This document shows, piece after piece, positions 8,168 through 15,756 of a stretch of 64,000 nucleotides of DNA. A program made the position numbers and the translations under genes. Source of the DNA: JBCBSZ01 sp039185015 (GTDB taxonomy: Bacteria; Actinomycetota; Acidimicrobiia; Acidimicrobiales; Poriferisodalaceae); assembly GCA_039185015.1 (NCBI GenBank), contig JBCDAU010000008.1:62001-126000 (forward strand), in the 5' to 3' direction. Positions within the stretch are counted from its first letter, which is position 1. Each line of letters begins with the position of its first letter. The notes under the pieces are model-generated. The model searched no databases. It saw only the letters and a list, made by a program, of their open reading frames with translations, and had not been told where the DNA came from.

Positions 8168-9867
8168 CCGCCACGCTCGAGCGGCCGGCCGCACCGGACC
8201 GGCTCCCCGAGCGACCGACCCGACGCGATCGTCGCTGGTGGGCGATCGCGACCACCGTCGTGATCGGCTGGTCGATCTGGAGCGCCGGCCTCGACCTCGG
8301 TGAGGTCGTCAACGAGCGCGGCTGGGGTCAGCTCCGGAGCTTCTTCGCTGCGATGTTCTCGCCCGACCTGAGCGGCGAGCTGGTCGAGCTGGCAGTCCGG
8401 GAGGCCGGGGTCACGGTCGGGTACGCGCTGCTCGGCACCGCCCTCGCGCTGGTGATCGGCTCGATCGGGGGCGTGCTGCTGACCGAGCGGATCTGGACGT
8501 CCCAGACGGGGGTGATGGGCCGAGGACGCTACGGCTGGATCGCCGCCAAGGTGACCCTGGCGATCCCCCGTTCCATGCACGAGGTGATCTTCGGCCTCCT
8601 GCTCGTGAACATCCTCGGCCTCGACCCACTCGTCGCGGTGCTCGCCATCGGCATCCCCTTCGGCGCCGTCACATCCAAGGTCTTCGCCGAGCTCCTCGAC
8701 GACGTCCCGCACGACGCCGAGCTGGCCCTGCGGGCCTCGGGTGCCGGGCGGCTCACGGCGTTGCTGTTCGGCACCGTCCCGCAGGCGCTCGGTGATCTGC
8801 TCTCGTACGCGTTCTACCGGTTCGAGTGCTCGCTGCGCAGCGCGGCCGTACTCGGCATCGTCGGCGCCGGCGGCCTCGGCTTCCAGCTCTCGTTGTCCTT
8901 CCAGTCGCTGCGCTACGACGAGATGTGGACCTTCCTCTGGATGCTGATCCTGCTGTCCGGCATCGCCGACCGGTGGTCCTCGGCGGTGCGGCGCCGTCGA
9001 CACGCCCTGGCCGCCGAGACCCATGTCGACGACGCCGGACCGGCTGCGAGCGCCGACCGATCCGCGGCCGGACCCGAGGGCGATCGCTTCCTCCGATTCA
9101 GCGCGCTGGCCATCACCGTGGCGATCCCCATCGCCTGGTGGCGTCTCGGCGTCGACCTGTCCAACCTCTGGAGCGACCGGGCCCGCACCCTCGCCGGCGA
9201 GCTCGTCGCCGACGCCTGGCCGCCCGAGATCGGCGACGGCGGGGTCCGGGGCCTGGTGGAGGACTCGATCGACACCATCGCCCTCGCCGTGCTGTCGATC
9301 GCCATCGCGTTCGCCCTGGCCGCGCCGTTGGCCTTCCTCGCCCGACGACCACCGCGACGGCCGAGCTCGCCGGCCGGCGCCCTGCGGCTCGCCGTCTCGA
9401 TGCTGCTGCGCTTCGCCATGCTCGTCGCCCGGTCGGTGCCACCACCGGTGTGGGCCTTCGTCATCGTGTTCGTGCTGTTCCCCGGCCTGTGGCCCGGGGC
9501 GGTCGCGCTCGGCATCTACAACGCCGGCGTGCTCGGACGGCTCCAGGGCGAGGTCCTGGAGAACGACGACCAACGCCCGGCCCGGCTGCTGGGCGCCATC
9601 GGGGCCACCGCACCGGCGGCGCTGACGGTCGCCACCGTCCCCGCGGTGGCCGGGCGGTTCGTCGCGCTCGGCCTGTACCGGTGGGAGGTGGCGATCCGCG
9701 AGACCGTGATCGTCGGCGTGGTCGGCGCGGCCGGACTCGGCCGCCGCTTCGAGGACCAGACCTCGGCGTTCGATTACGACGGCATCCTCGCCACGATCGT
9801 GGCCCTGTTCATCGTCACGATCGCCGTCGACTTCGCGTCCGCCGCGATCAGGCGCTCGCTCCGCTGA
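8164..9867 (+). CDS. Fused double-domain ABC permease (PhnE-PhnE) for selenium oxyanion uptake
   Basis: A 567-residue membrane protein with two PhnE-like permease halves in one chain. Each half has a cytoplasmic coupling helix followed by a G-x-G-G-L-G or G-A-A-G-L-G end: A-L-R-A-S-G-A-G...P-Q-A in the first half and L-L-G-A-I-G-A-T...P-A-V in the second. Ordinary PhnE is about 270 residues, so this is an internal fusion that supplies the whole transmembrane dimer. The GTG start overlaps the ATPase stop. Its last 20 bp overlap the convergent senB gene. Confidence 0.85.
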   Translation: MTATLERPAAPDRLPERPTRRDRRWWAIATTVVIGWSIWSAGLDLGEVVNERGWGQLRSFFAAMFSPDLSGELVELAVREAGVTVGYALLGTALALVIGSIGGVLLTERIWTSQTGVMGRGRYGWIAAKVTLAIPRSMHEVIFGLLLVNILGLDPLVAVLAIGIPFGAVTSKVFAELLDDVPHDAELALRASGAGRLTALLFGTVPQALGDLLSYAFYRFECSLRSAAVLGIVGAGGLGFQLSLSFQSLRYDEMWTFLWMLILLSGIADRWSSAVRRRRHALAAETHVDDAGPAASADRSAAGPEGDRFLRFSALAITVAIPIAWWRLGVDLSNLWSDRARTLAGELVADAWPPEIGDGGVRGLVEDSIDTIALAVLSIAIAFALAAPLAFLARRPPRRPSSPAGALRLAVSMLLRFAMLVARSVPPPVWAFVIVFVLFPGLWPGAVALGIYNAGVLGRLQGEVLENDDQRPARLLGAIGATAPAALTVATVPAVAGRFVALGLYRWEVAIRETVIVGVVGAAGLGRRFEDQTSAFDYDGILATIVALFIVTIAVDFASAAIRRSLR

Positions 9868-10855
9868 GCCGCACCACCTCGGCGAGCGCCGTTCGCTCGG
9901 TGGCCGGGTCGGTGATCGGGCGGAGCGCATCGGTGCGGCCCTGGAGCTCGGCGAGCAGCTCGGGCTCGGCTTCGATCCGAGCCAGGAGCTCCGAGAGCGC
10001 CTCGTGGTCCCCGACGGGGACCAGGCCGGGATGGTCCTCGCCGAGCAGACCGGTGTTGCCGTCCATCCGGGTCCCGATCACCGGCGCCCCGACGGCGAGT
10101 GCCTCGGTGACGACGTTCGCCCCGCCCTCCTCGACCGAGGTGCAGGCGAGCACGTCAGCGGTGGCCAGCATGCGCATCGCCGCCCGGTGATCGAGCTCGC
10201 CGTGCCAGCGGTAGCGCGGGTTCTCCGCGGCCTCGGTCTCTGCTGCGGCCCGCCACCCGTCATCGAGCGCGGCCCCGACGTGGTGCACGACCACCCGGCT
10301 CGAGTCCGGGAGCAGCCGGGCTGCCCGGGCTGCGAGCAGCGGATCCTTCACCTCGCGGAGGTGGGCGAGCACCACGACCCGCAGCTCGTCGGGCGCCGGA
10401 GTCCGGTCGGGCACGAGTGCCGGATCGACCGACTGGTGCACGACCCGGGCCTTCTCGGCCCAGCTCGGATCGAGGCCGGCCAATCGATCGACGGCCGACC
10501 GTTGGAGAACGATCAGCGCGTCGGCGGCCTCGACCGAGCGCCGGGCGGCGGGGCTCTCCGGGAGGTCGAGGTAGAGGTCGGTACCGGTGAGCGCCACGAT
10601 CAGCGGACGGGCCGGGACGCGCCGTTCCCACCACTCGACGACCTTCGCCGAACGGAGCGCGTGGAGGACCAGCAGCGCGTCGGCGTCGGCGAGCGCAGCG
10701 GCGGTGGCAGCGTCGGGCTCCGCGGCCTCGATGACCGGCGCGGTGACGACCTCGTGCCCCAGCTCGGTGAGCAGCCCGGCCCAGCGGGCCGCGGTGACGT
10801 CGTTGCCCGAGCGGGCCGTCGGCCGGATCGGGACGACCACCGCGATGCGACTCAT
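9848..10855 (-). CDS. senB: Selenosugar synthase SenB (glycosyltransferase fold)
   Basis: A 335-residue GT-B-fold protein. In the published selenoneine pathway SenB joins selenophosphate and UDP-GlcNAc to make a 1-seleno-GlcNAc. Recognition rests on the N-terminal V-V-V-P-I-R-P-T-A-R-S-G-N-D-V-T-A block, the H-A-L-R-S-A motif, L-T-G-T-D-L-Y-D-L-like sequence, and the sugar-nucleotide site E-E-G-G-A-N-V-V-T-E-A-L followed by D-G-N-T-G-L-L-G, all typical of this glycosyltransferase subgroup. Its start overlaps the senA stop by 4 bp. The senA-senB-selD neighbourhood is the signature of the pathway. Confidence 0.9.
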   Translation of the reverse strand: MSRIAVVVPIRPTARSGNDVTAARWAGLLTELGHEVVTAPVIEAAEPDAATAAALADADALLVLHALRSAKVVEWWERRVPARPLIVALTGTDLYLDLPESPAARRSVEAADALIVLQRSAVDRLAGLDPSWAEKARVVHQSVDPALVPDRTPAPDELRVVVLAHLREVKDPLLAARAARLLPDSSRVVVHHVGAALDDGWRAAAETEAAENPRYRWHGELDHRAAMRMLATADVLACTSVEEGGANVVTEALAVGAPVIGTRMDGNTGLLGEDHPGLVPVGDHEALSELLARIEAEPELLAELQGRTDALRPITDPATERTALAEVVRLSGASA

Positions 10856-12147
10856 CTGGCGCAGGTGCGGAACCCGGCGAAGACGTCACGCCGGTGGGGC
10901 TCGAAGTAGTTGCGATAGGTCGAGCGCACGTAGCGGTTCCGCGTGGCCCAGGACCCACCCTTCAGCACCTTTCGCGTGGAGAACCACGGCTCGGAGTTGT
11001 CCCGGTACGCGTCGGGCTCGAAGTGCGGATACGGCTCGAAGGGGGACGCCGTCCACTCCCAGACGTTGCCGATGAGCTGGCGGTGACCCCACGGACCGTC
11101 ACCCGCTCCGAAGGCGCCGACCGGGACCGTTCCGCCGGTGCGGGCGTCGAGGGCGGCCTCGGCGGGCTGCGGGTCGCGATCGCCCCACGGGAACCAGGGA
11201 CGCCGCTCGGCCGCGGGCCCGGTGGTCGCCGCGACCTCCCACTCGGCCTCGGTCGGCAGGCGGCGATCCGCCCAGCGGCAGTACGCATCGGCCTCCCACC
11301 AGCACACGTGGATCATCGGATGGTCGGCGGTCGCCTCGATCGGTTGCCAGGCCGAGGTGACCCGCCGTTCCCAGCCGTCGACTCCTCGCCGCCAGTAGGC
11401 CGGAGCGGCGGCTCCGACCTCGTTGCGCCACGCGAGCCCCTCGGGCGCCCAGAGGCGATCGTCGGCGTACCCATGGTCGTCCACGAAGGCGGCGAACTCG
11501 GCCACGGTGACCGGAGCGACGGCGAGGTCGAACCGACCGAGCTCGACCGGGTGCGCCCACTTCTCGTTGTCCATGACGAAGGGCTGGTGCCGGGAGGCGC
11601 CGATGACGTAGCGGCCACCGCTCACCGGCCGATCGCCCGACAGCGGCTCGCTGCGCACCTGCTCGACGCCACCCCGCTCGATCGGACCCCAGTCGAGGGT
11701 CTGGCGGGTGTAGGTCAGCGCCTCGAAGTGGGCGTCGTGGTGCATGACGGCGTACGCCACGTACGCGGCGGTAGAGTCGAGGCCTCGGTCGTCCTCCAGC
11801 ACCATGACCAGCTCGTCGGCCACCCGGCGCAGGTAGTCGATCGACGCAGCGCCGCCGGGGTAGTCGAGCGCCCAGCGGGTCGTGTGCCCGATCCGGCCCG
11901 AGTCGTAGCGGGCGTCGACGCCCTCGACCAGCGGGGCCCGCCCGTGGAGCTGGCGGAGCACGAACCACTCGGCGAACCAGGCGACGTGGGCGAGCTCCCA
12001 CACCGGAGGGTTCACGACCGGGAGGTAGGGGCCCATCCACCGCTCGTCGTCGGGGGCGAAGTCCTCGACGGTCGACACGACCCGGTCGGTCGCATCGTGC
12101 ACCCAACCGATCAGCGCCTCGTCGTCGACCCAGTCCGCGAGCTGCAC
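10852..12147 (-). CDS. senA: Selenoneine synthase SenA (EgtB-like, DinB plus formylglycine-generating-like domains)
   Basis: A 431-residue non-heme iron enzyme homologous to ergothioneine synthase EgtB. SenA couples the SenB selenosugar to hercynine with O2 to give selenoneine. The N-terminal DinB-like domain supplies three candidate iron-ligand His: H54 (ELAHVAWF) and H136/H140 in an H-x3-H-x-E motif. The C-terminal FGE-sulfatase domain ends in G-N-V-W-E-W-T...G-G-S-W...A-G-F-R-T-C. The GTG at 12147 is chosen because TACCGT lies 7 nt upstream (leaderless spacing); an ATG at 12198 would add 17 atypical residues. Hercynine must come from an EgtD encoded elsewhere. Confidence 0.9.
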   Translation of the reverse strand: MQLADWVDDEALIGWVHDATDRVVSTVEDFAPDDERWMGPYLPVVNPPVWELAHVAWFAEWFVLRQLHGRAPLVEGVDARYDSGRIGHTTRWALDYPGGAASIDYLRRVADELVMVLEDDRGLDSTAAYVAYAVMHHDAHFEALTYTRQTLDWGPIERGGVEQVRSEPLSGDRPVSGGRYVIGASRHQPFVMDNEKWAHPVELGRFDLAVAPVTVAEFAAFVDDHGYADDRLWAPEGLAWRNEVGAAAPAYWRRGVDGWERRVTSAWQPIEATADHPMIHVCWWEADAYCRWADRRLPTEAEWEVAATTGPAAERRPWFPWGDRDPQPAEAALDARTGGTVPVGAFGAGDGPWGHRQLIGNVWEWTASPFEPYPHFEPDAYRDNSEPWFSTRKVLKGGSWATRNRYVRSTYRNYFEPHRRDVFAGFRTCAR

Positions 12148-12154
12148 CTCGCCG

Positions 12155-12187
12155 ACGGTATCCGCACGACCAGGGCGCCAGTAGCGT
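12155..12187. promoter_or_regulatory. Divergent senA/selD promoters
   Basis: On the - strand TACCGT (12160..12155) sits 7 nt before the senA GTG, giving a leaderless message. On the + strand TAGCGT (12182-12187) sits 28 nt before the selD GTG at 12216, which has an AAGGA ribosome site (12204-12208). The two arms of the selenium island are thus fired from one 70-bp region; no operator palindrome was found in it. Confidence 0.5.
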
Positions 12188-12215
12188 GAGCGACACATCG
12201 ACGAAGGAATCCTCT

Positions 12216-13256
12216 GTGTCCGACCCGCAGACGCTTCGCCTCACCCAGTTCAGCCACGGCGCCGGCTGAGGCTGCAAGCTCGCTCCCGGCGAGCTCGCGC
12301 ACGTGGTGCGCGATCTGCAACCCGATGAACCCGACGAGCTGATCGTCGGCACCGCCACCGGCGACGACGCCGCGGTGTGGCGCCTGGACGACGCGCGCGC
12401 CCTCGTGTCGACCGCGGACTTCATCACCCCCGTCGTCGACGACGCCCGCGCCTGGGGGCGCGTCGCCGCGGCCAACAGCGTCTCCGACGTCTACGCGATG
12501 GGCGGTCGGCCCCTCTTCGCGCTCAACCTGGTGGGCTGGAACAACGACGCCCTCCCGCCGGAGATGCTCGGCGAGCTCATGGCCGGGGGTCAGGACGTCG
12601 CCCGCGCCGGGGGCTTCCCGATCGTCGGCGGTCACACGATCGACGATCCCGAGCCCAAGTACGGCCTCGCCGTCACGGGCGAGGTCCACCCCGACCGCAT
12701 CCTGACCAACGCCGGACTCCGTCCGGGGCAGGACCTGATCCTGACCAAGCCCCTCGGTGTCGGTGTGATCACCACCGCGATCAAGGCCGACGTCGCCTCC
12801 ACCGAGGTCGCCGACGCCGCGGTGACCTCGATGACCCGACTCAACGATCTCGGTTCGCGCATCGCGCTCGACGCCGGAGCGACCGGCTGCACCGACGTCA
12901 CCGGCTTCGGACTGCTCGGGCACCTCGGCCGCATGGCGATCGAGTCCGGCGTGAAGGTCGTCGTCGAGTTCGACGCCGTGCCGTTCCTTCCTGGCGCCGT
13001 CGACCTCGCCGGCGAGGGGATCATGCCCGGCGGCAGCCGACGAAACCTCGCGTGGGCGACGGAGCTGTTCGACCCGGGCCACCACGACGAGCTGCACCAG
13101 CTCCTCATCGCCGACGCCCAGACCTCCGGTGGACTGGTCTTCGGCGTGGAACCCGGCGAGACGGTCGGCGTGCTCGCCGCGTTGGACGATGCGGGCCACA
13201 CCGCCGCCCGCATCGGCGCGACCAGCGACGCCGAGCCGAGCTTCGAGCTGAGGTGA
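12216..13256 (+). CDS. selD: Selenophosphate synthetase containing selenocysteine (in-frame TGA)
   Basis: A 346-residue enzyme making selenophosphate from selenide and ATP, the Se donor for both SenB and Sec-tRNA. Reading from GTG 12216 (AAGGA upstream) gives F-S-H-G-A-G-[TGA]-G-C-K-L: the TGA (12267-12269, residue 18) falls at the active-site Cys/Sec and K21 is the partner Lys, as in E. coli SelD C17/K20. The remaining sequence is full-length SelD with A-N-S-V-S-D-V-Y-A-M-G-G, V-G-G-H-T-I-D and T-G-C-T-D-V-T-G-F-G-L-L-G-H. A conventional gene call would begin after the TGA at 12303 and lose the active site. It overlaps the GH20 gene (GTGA). Confidence 0.94.
12277..12312 (+). promoter_or_regulatory. 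Candidate bacterial SECIS region of selD
   Basis: Two hairpins follow the selD TGA inside the coding sequence. The first has a perfect 7-bp stem 12277-12283/12289-12295 with loop TCCCG. The second has a perfect 7-bp stem 12296-12302/12306-12312 with loop GTG, whose loop starts 33 nt after the TGA. The second fits the usual bacterial rule (G within the first two loop bases, loop about 16-37 nt from the UGA) better. Which one binds SelB is not decidable by eye. Confidence 0.6.
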
Positions 13257-14716
13257 GGTTCGAGGGCGCGCCACGGTTCGCCCGCCGCGCCTACCTGCTC
13301 GACGTCTCGCGATGTCGGGTGCCGCGCCGAGACACGCTCCACTGGCTGGTCGAGGTGCTCGGCCGGCTCGGCATCAACGAGCTGCAGCTCTACGTCGAGC
13401 ACACCTTCGCCTATGCCGGCCACGACGTCGTCTGGCGCGATGCCTCGCCGCTGACGGTCGACGACCTCCGTTGGCTGCGGGACCGGGCGGCCGAGGTCGA
13501 CATCGAGCTGGTCGCCAACCTCAACTGCTTCGGGCACATGGAGCGCTGGCTCGTCCATGACGAGTATCGGAACCGGGCCGAGTGCCCCGACGGCCACCGG
13601 CTGTTCCCCGGCTCACGACCGTCGCCGCCCACCTGCCTTGCGGCGACGGCCGAGAACGCCGATTTCGCGGTCGGCCTGGTTCGCGAGATGCTCGACGCCG
13701 TCGGTGGATCCCGAGTGATGATCGGGGGCGACGAGCCATTCGAGCTGGGGCTGGGACGATCGCAGGCGGAGACCGAGCGGATCGGACGCGACGCCGTCTA
13801 CCGATCCCACCTCGCTCGCATCGCCGCTCCGCTCGTCGCGGACGGCATCGACGTGATGATCTGGGGCGACCAGTTCCGACGTGACCCGGCGGCGGTCGAG
13901 GACCTCCCCGATGGCGTCGTCGTCGTGCCGTGGAACTACGAGGCGCCAGGCAACGGGTGGGCCGCCTCGCTGCCCGAGTCGACGGTCGAGGCGCTCGGCC
14001 TGCCCGATGGCGATGAGCGCGGAGCCATCGCACACGTCGAGGCGGTTGCGTCCTCCGGACGACCGTTCTGGGTCGCCGCCGGGACCGGCACGTGGACGAC
14101 GCTGATCGGGCGGAACGCCAACGCCGCGGCCAACCTCGCCGACACGGCGGCCGTCGGCGCCGAGCTCGGCGCGGACGGGTTCCTCGTGTGCGACTGGGGC
14201 GACCTCGGGCATCACCAGCCGCTCGCGGTGTCGCTGCCCTCCCTCGTTCGAGGTGCCGCCGCGGCGTGGTCCGGCGAGCAACTCGATGTCGGACCCATCG
14301 TCGACGACCTGCTCGACGCCGCAGCCGGGACCGGCGCCCTCATCGACGAGCTCGGCCACCTCGGTGAGGGCCTCGGGGCGTCCACCGCCAACAGCACGCC
14401 GCTCGGCGCCGCAGTGCTCCCGGTGCCGTTCCCGACCAGCGGTGTGGTCGACCCGGACCTCGTCGCCGCAGTTGCGGTTCGACTCGACGAGGTGGCCGGG
14501 ACGTGGGCAGACCGGCTCCCGACTGACGGGCGTGGATCGATCGTCGCCCAGGAGCTGGAAGCGATCTGCGGCATCGCCCGCCTCGCCATCGCGCGCCTCG
14601 CCGGCAAGGAGGTCTCCCCCGTCGACCTCGATGCCGCCCGCGAACGTCAGCGAGCAGCCTGGCTGAAGTCGAGCCGACCCGGCGGTCTCGACGAGTCGCT
14701 GGGGTACCTCCGATGA
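13253..14716 (+). CDS. GH20 hexosaminidase-like enzyme coupled to selD
   Basis: A 487-residue protein with a glycoside hydrolase family 20 catalytic barrel. It has the substrate-assisted Asp-Glu pair in M-I-G-G-D-E (D160/E161), plus the upstream Y-V-E-H-T-F-A-Y and N-L-N-C-F-G-H-M-E-R-W segments of intracellular GH20-like proteins. No signal peptide is visible, so it is probably cytosolic. GH20 enzymes remove terminal beta-GlcNAc/GalNAc. Its GTG start overlaps the selD stop and its stop overlaps the next gene, so it belongs to the selenium operon. SenB makes a GlcNAc selenosugar, so action on seleno- or thio-GlcNAc species is an attractive but untested inference. Confidence 0.82.
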   Translation: MRFEGAPRFARRAYLLDVSRCRVPRRDTLHWLVEVLGRLGINELQLYVEHTFAYAGHDVVWRDASPLTVDDLRWLRDRAAEVDIELVANLNCFGHMERWLVHDEYRNRAECPDGHRLFPGSRPSPPTCLAATAENADFAVGLVREMLDAVGGSRVMIGGDEPFELGLGRSQAETERIGRDAVYRSHLARIAAPLVADGIDVMIWGDQFRRDPAAVEDLPDGVVVVPWNYEAPGNGWAASLPESTVEALGLPDGDERGAIAHVEAVASSGRPFWVAAGTGTWTTLIGRNANAAANLADTAAVGAELGADGFLVCDWGDLGHHQPLAVSLPSLVRGAAAAWSGEQLDVGPIVDDLLDAAAGTGALIDELGHLGEGLGASTANSTPLGAAVLPVPFPTSGVVDPDLVAAVAVRLDEVAGTWADRLPTDGRGSIVAQELEAICGIARLAIARLAGKEVSPVDLDAARERQRAAWLKSSRPGGLDESLGYLR

Positions 14717-15087
14717 GCGATGGCGCCGAGCGTCGCCTCGCCGTCTACGGCACCCTGGCGCCCGGTCGGCCCAACGAGCACGTCCTCGCTCCGCTCGGCG
14801 GCACGTGGACCGTCGGCATCATCCGCGGCGAGCTGCGACAGGAGGGCTGGGGTGCCGACCTCGGCTACCCCGGCATCGTCCTCCACCCCGACGGCCCGAC
14901 CGTCGAGGTCCACCTCCTCGAGTCCGCAGGGCTGCCCGACCGATGGGCCGAGCTCGACGAGTACGAAGGCCCCGGCTACCGCCGTGTCGTGACCGATGTC
15001 CTCACCGACGACGGCTCGGTGCCGGCCAACGTGTACGTGCTCGCTCCCGTCGCCTCGCCGCCGTCGGATCCAACCGACAGCCACTAG
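14713..15087 (+). CDS. Gamma-glutamylcyclotransferase/AIG2-like protein
   Basis: A 124-residue GGCT-fold protein with the nucleotide-independent cyclotransferase hallmark V-Y-G-T-L-A-P-G near residue 14 and L-D-E-Y-E-G-P-G-Y-R-R near 80, whose Glu residues include the likely catalytic acid. The family cleaves gamma-glutamyl-amine or gamma-glutamyl-peptide bonds with 5-oxoproline release. The ATG overlaps the GH20 stop (ATGA), placing it last in the selD operon. It could process gamma-glutamyl thiol/selenol compounds, or glutathione made during selenite reduction; this is inference. Confidence 0.75.
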   Translation: MSDGAERRLAVYGTLAPGRPNEHVLAPLGGTWTVGIIRGELRQEGWGADLGYPGIVLHPDGPTVEVHLLESAGLPDRWAELDEYEGPGYRRVVTDVLTDDGSVPANVYVLAPVASPPSDPTDSH

Positions 15088-15108
15088 ACGGCGCGCGGTG
15101 ATGAGGCC

Positions 15109-15708
15109 ATGAGCGACACGGGCGACCCGACCGGGCCCCGGGGCGACGGGCGGCGGCCCGGGTGAGCCGACCGGGTCCGGGGCGACGGGCGGCGGCCCGG
15201 GTGAGCGGTTGCCCTACCCGGACACCGGATCGAGCAGCGGCGTCGACGGCAAGGAGGTCGACCTCGATGCCGGGTCCGGCTCCGAGCGGACGAGCGGCGA
15301 CGGACCGGGCACCGCGTCATCGACAGGTTCGACCTCGTCCACGACGGTCGACTCCGGCGAACCGACCCCTGGACCCTCGACGTCGAGTTCGAGGGCAAGG
15401 ACGCGCCGCGGACCCTCGACATGGTGCGGCACAACGAACGCTCGTCCTCGTCGACCGAACGCGATGAGGACGCGACGGCATCCACCGACGCCGGGGCGGA
15501 GTCCTCGTCGAGCGGCTTCACGGCCCCCGAGCCCGGCGAGGACCGACCCGACGCCGACCCGTGGGGCGGCGGGCTCGAGCCGATCCCGCTCACCCACGAC
15601 GCGCCCGAGATGGCGTTCGAGGTCGACTCGACGTCGTTCGTCGATCTCGACGACCTGGGTGCGCGCCTGCTCGACCGCGGCGCCGACGACGTCGGCCTGC
15701 TCGACTGA
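15109..15708 (+). pseudogene. Frame-disrupted gene, low-complexity acidic protein
   Basis: Three pieces have strong GC3 coding character but sit in different frames: an ATG at 15109 (MSDTGDPTGP), then the next frame from about 15140 to 15300 (PYPDTG, GVDGKEVDLDAG), then the first frame again from about 15300 to the stop at 15708 (HRVIDRFDLVHDGRLRR to ADDVGLLD). Removing one C in the C4G4 run at 15136-15143 and adding one base near 15297 would give one continuous protein of about 200 residues. The family is unknown; the C-terminal half is acidic and Ser-rich. It is either a sequencing error or a true decayed gene. Confidence 0.5.
15127..15205 (+). repeat. Tandem 40/39-bp duplication
   Basis: Two near-identical units, 15127-15166 and 15167-15205, differ only at the C-run (CCCCGGGG against TCCGGGG), which makes the first one base longer. 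The unit encodes PGATGGGPGEPTG-like repeats in the intended frame. The one-base difference is the first frame break of the surrounding gene. Confidence 0.8.
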
Positions 15709-15756
15709 CGGCCACTCGGCAAGCGAACGGACAGCCGGCTCGACCAAGCTGGTCGG

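Noticed and set aside
12303..13256. selD beginning at GTG 12303
   Set aside because: This start discards the conserved N-terminus with the catalytic residue and Lys; the frame is open upstream through a TGA that sits exactly at the Sec/Cys site.
15109..15204. Two in-frame TGAs (15163, 15202) as further selenocysteines
   Set aside because: They are 39 nt apart inside a tandem duplication, not at redox motifs, and the coding character lies in another frame there, so a frameshift explains them.
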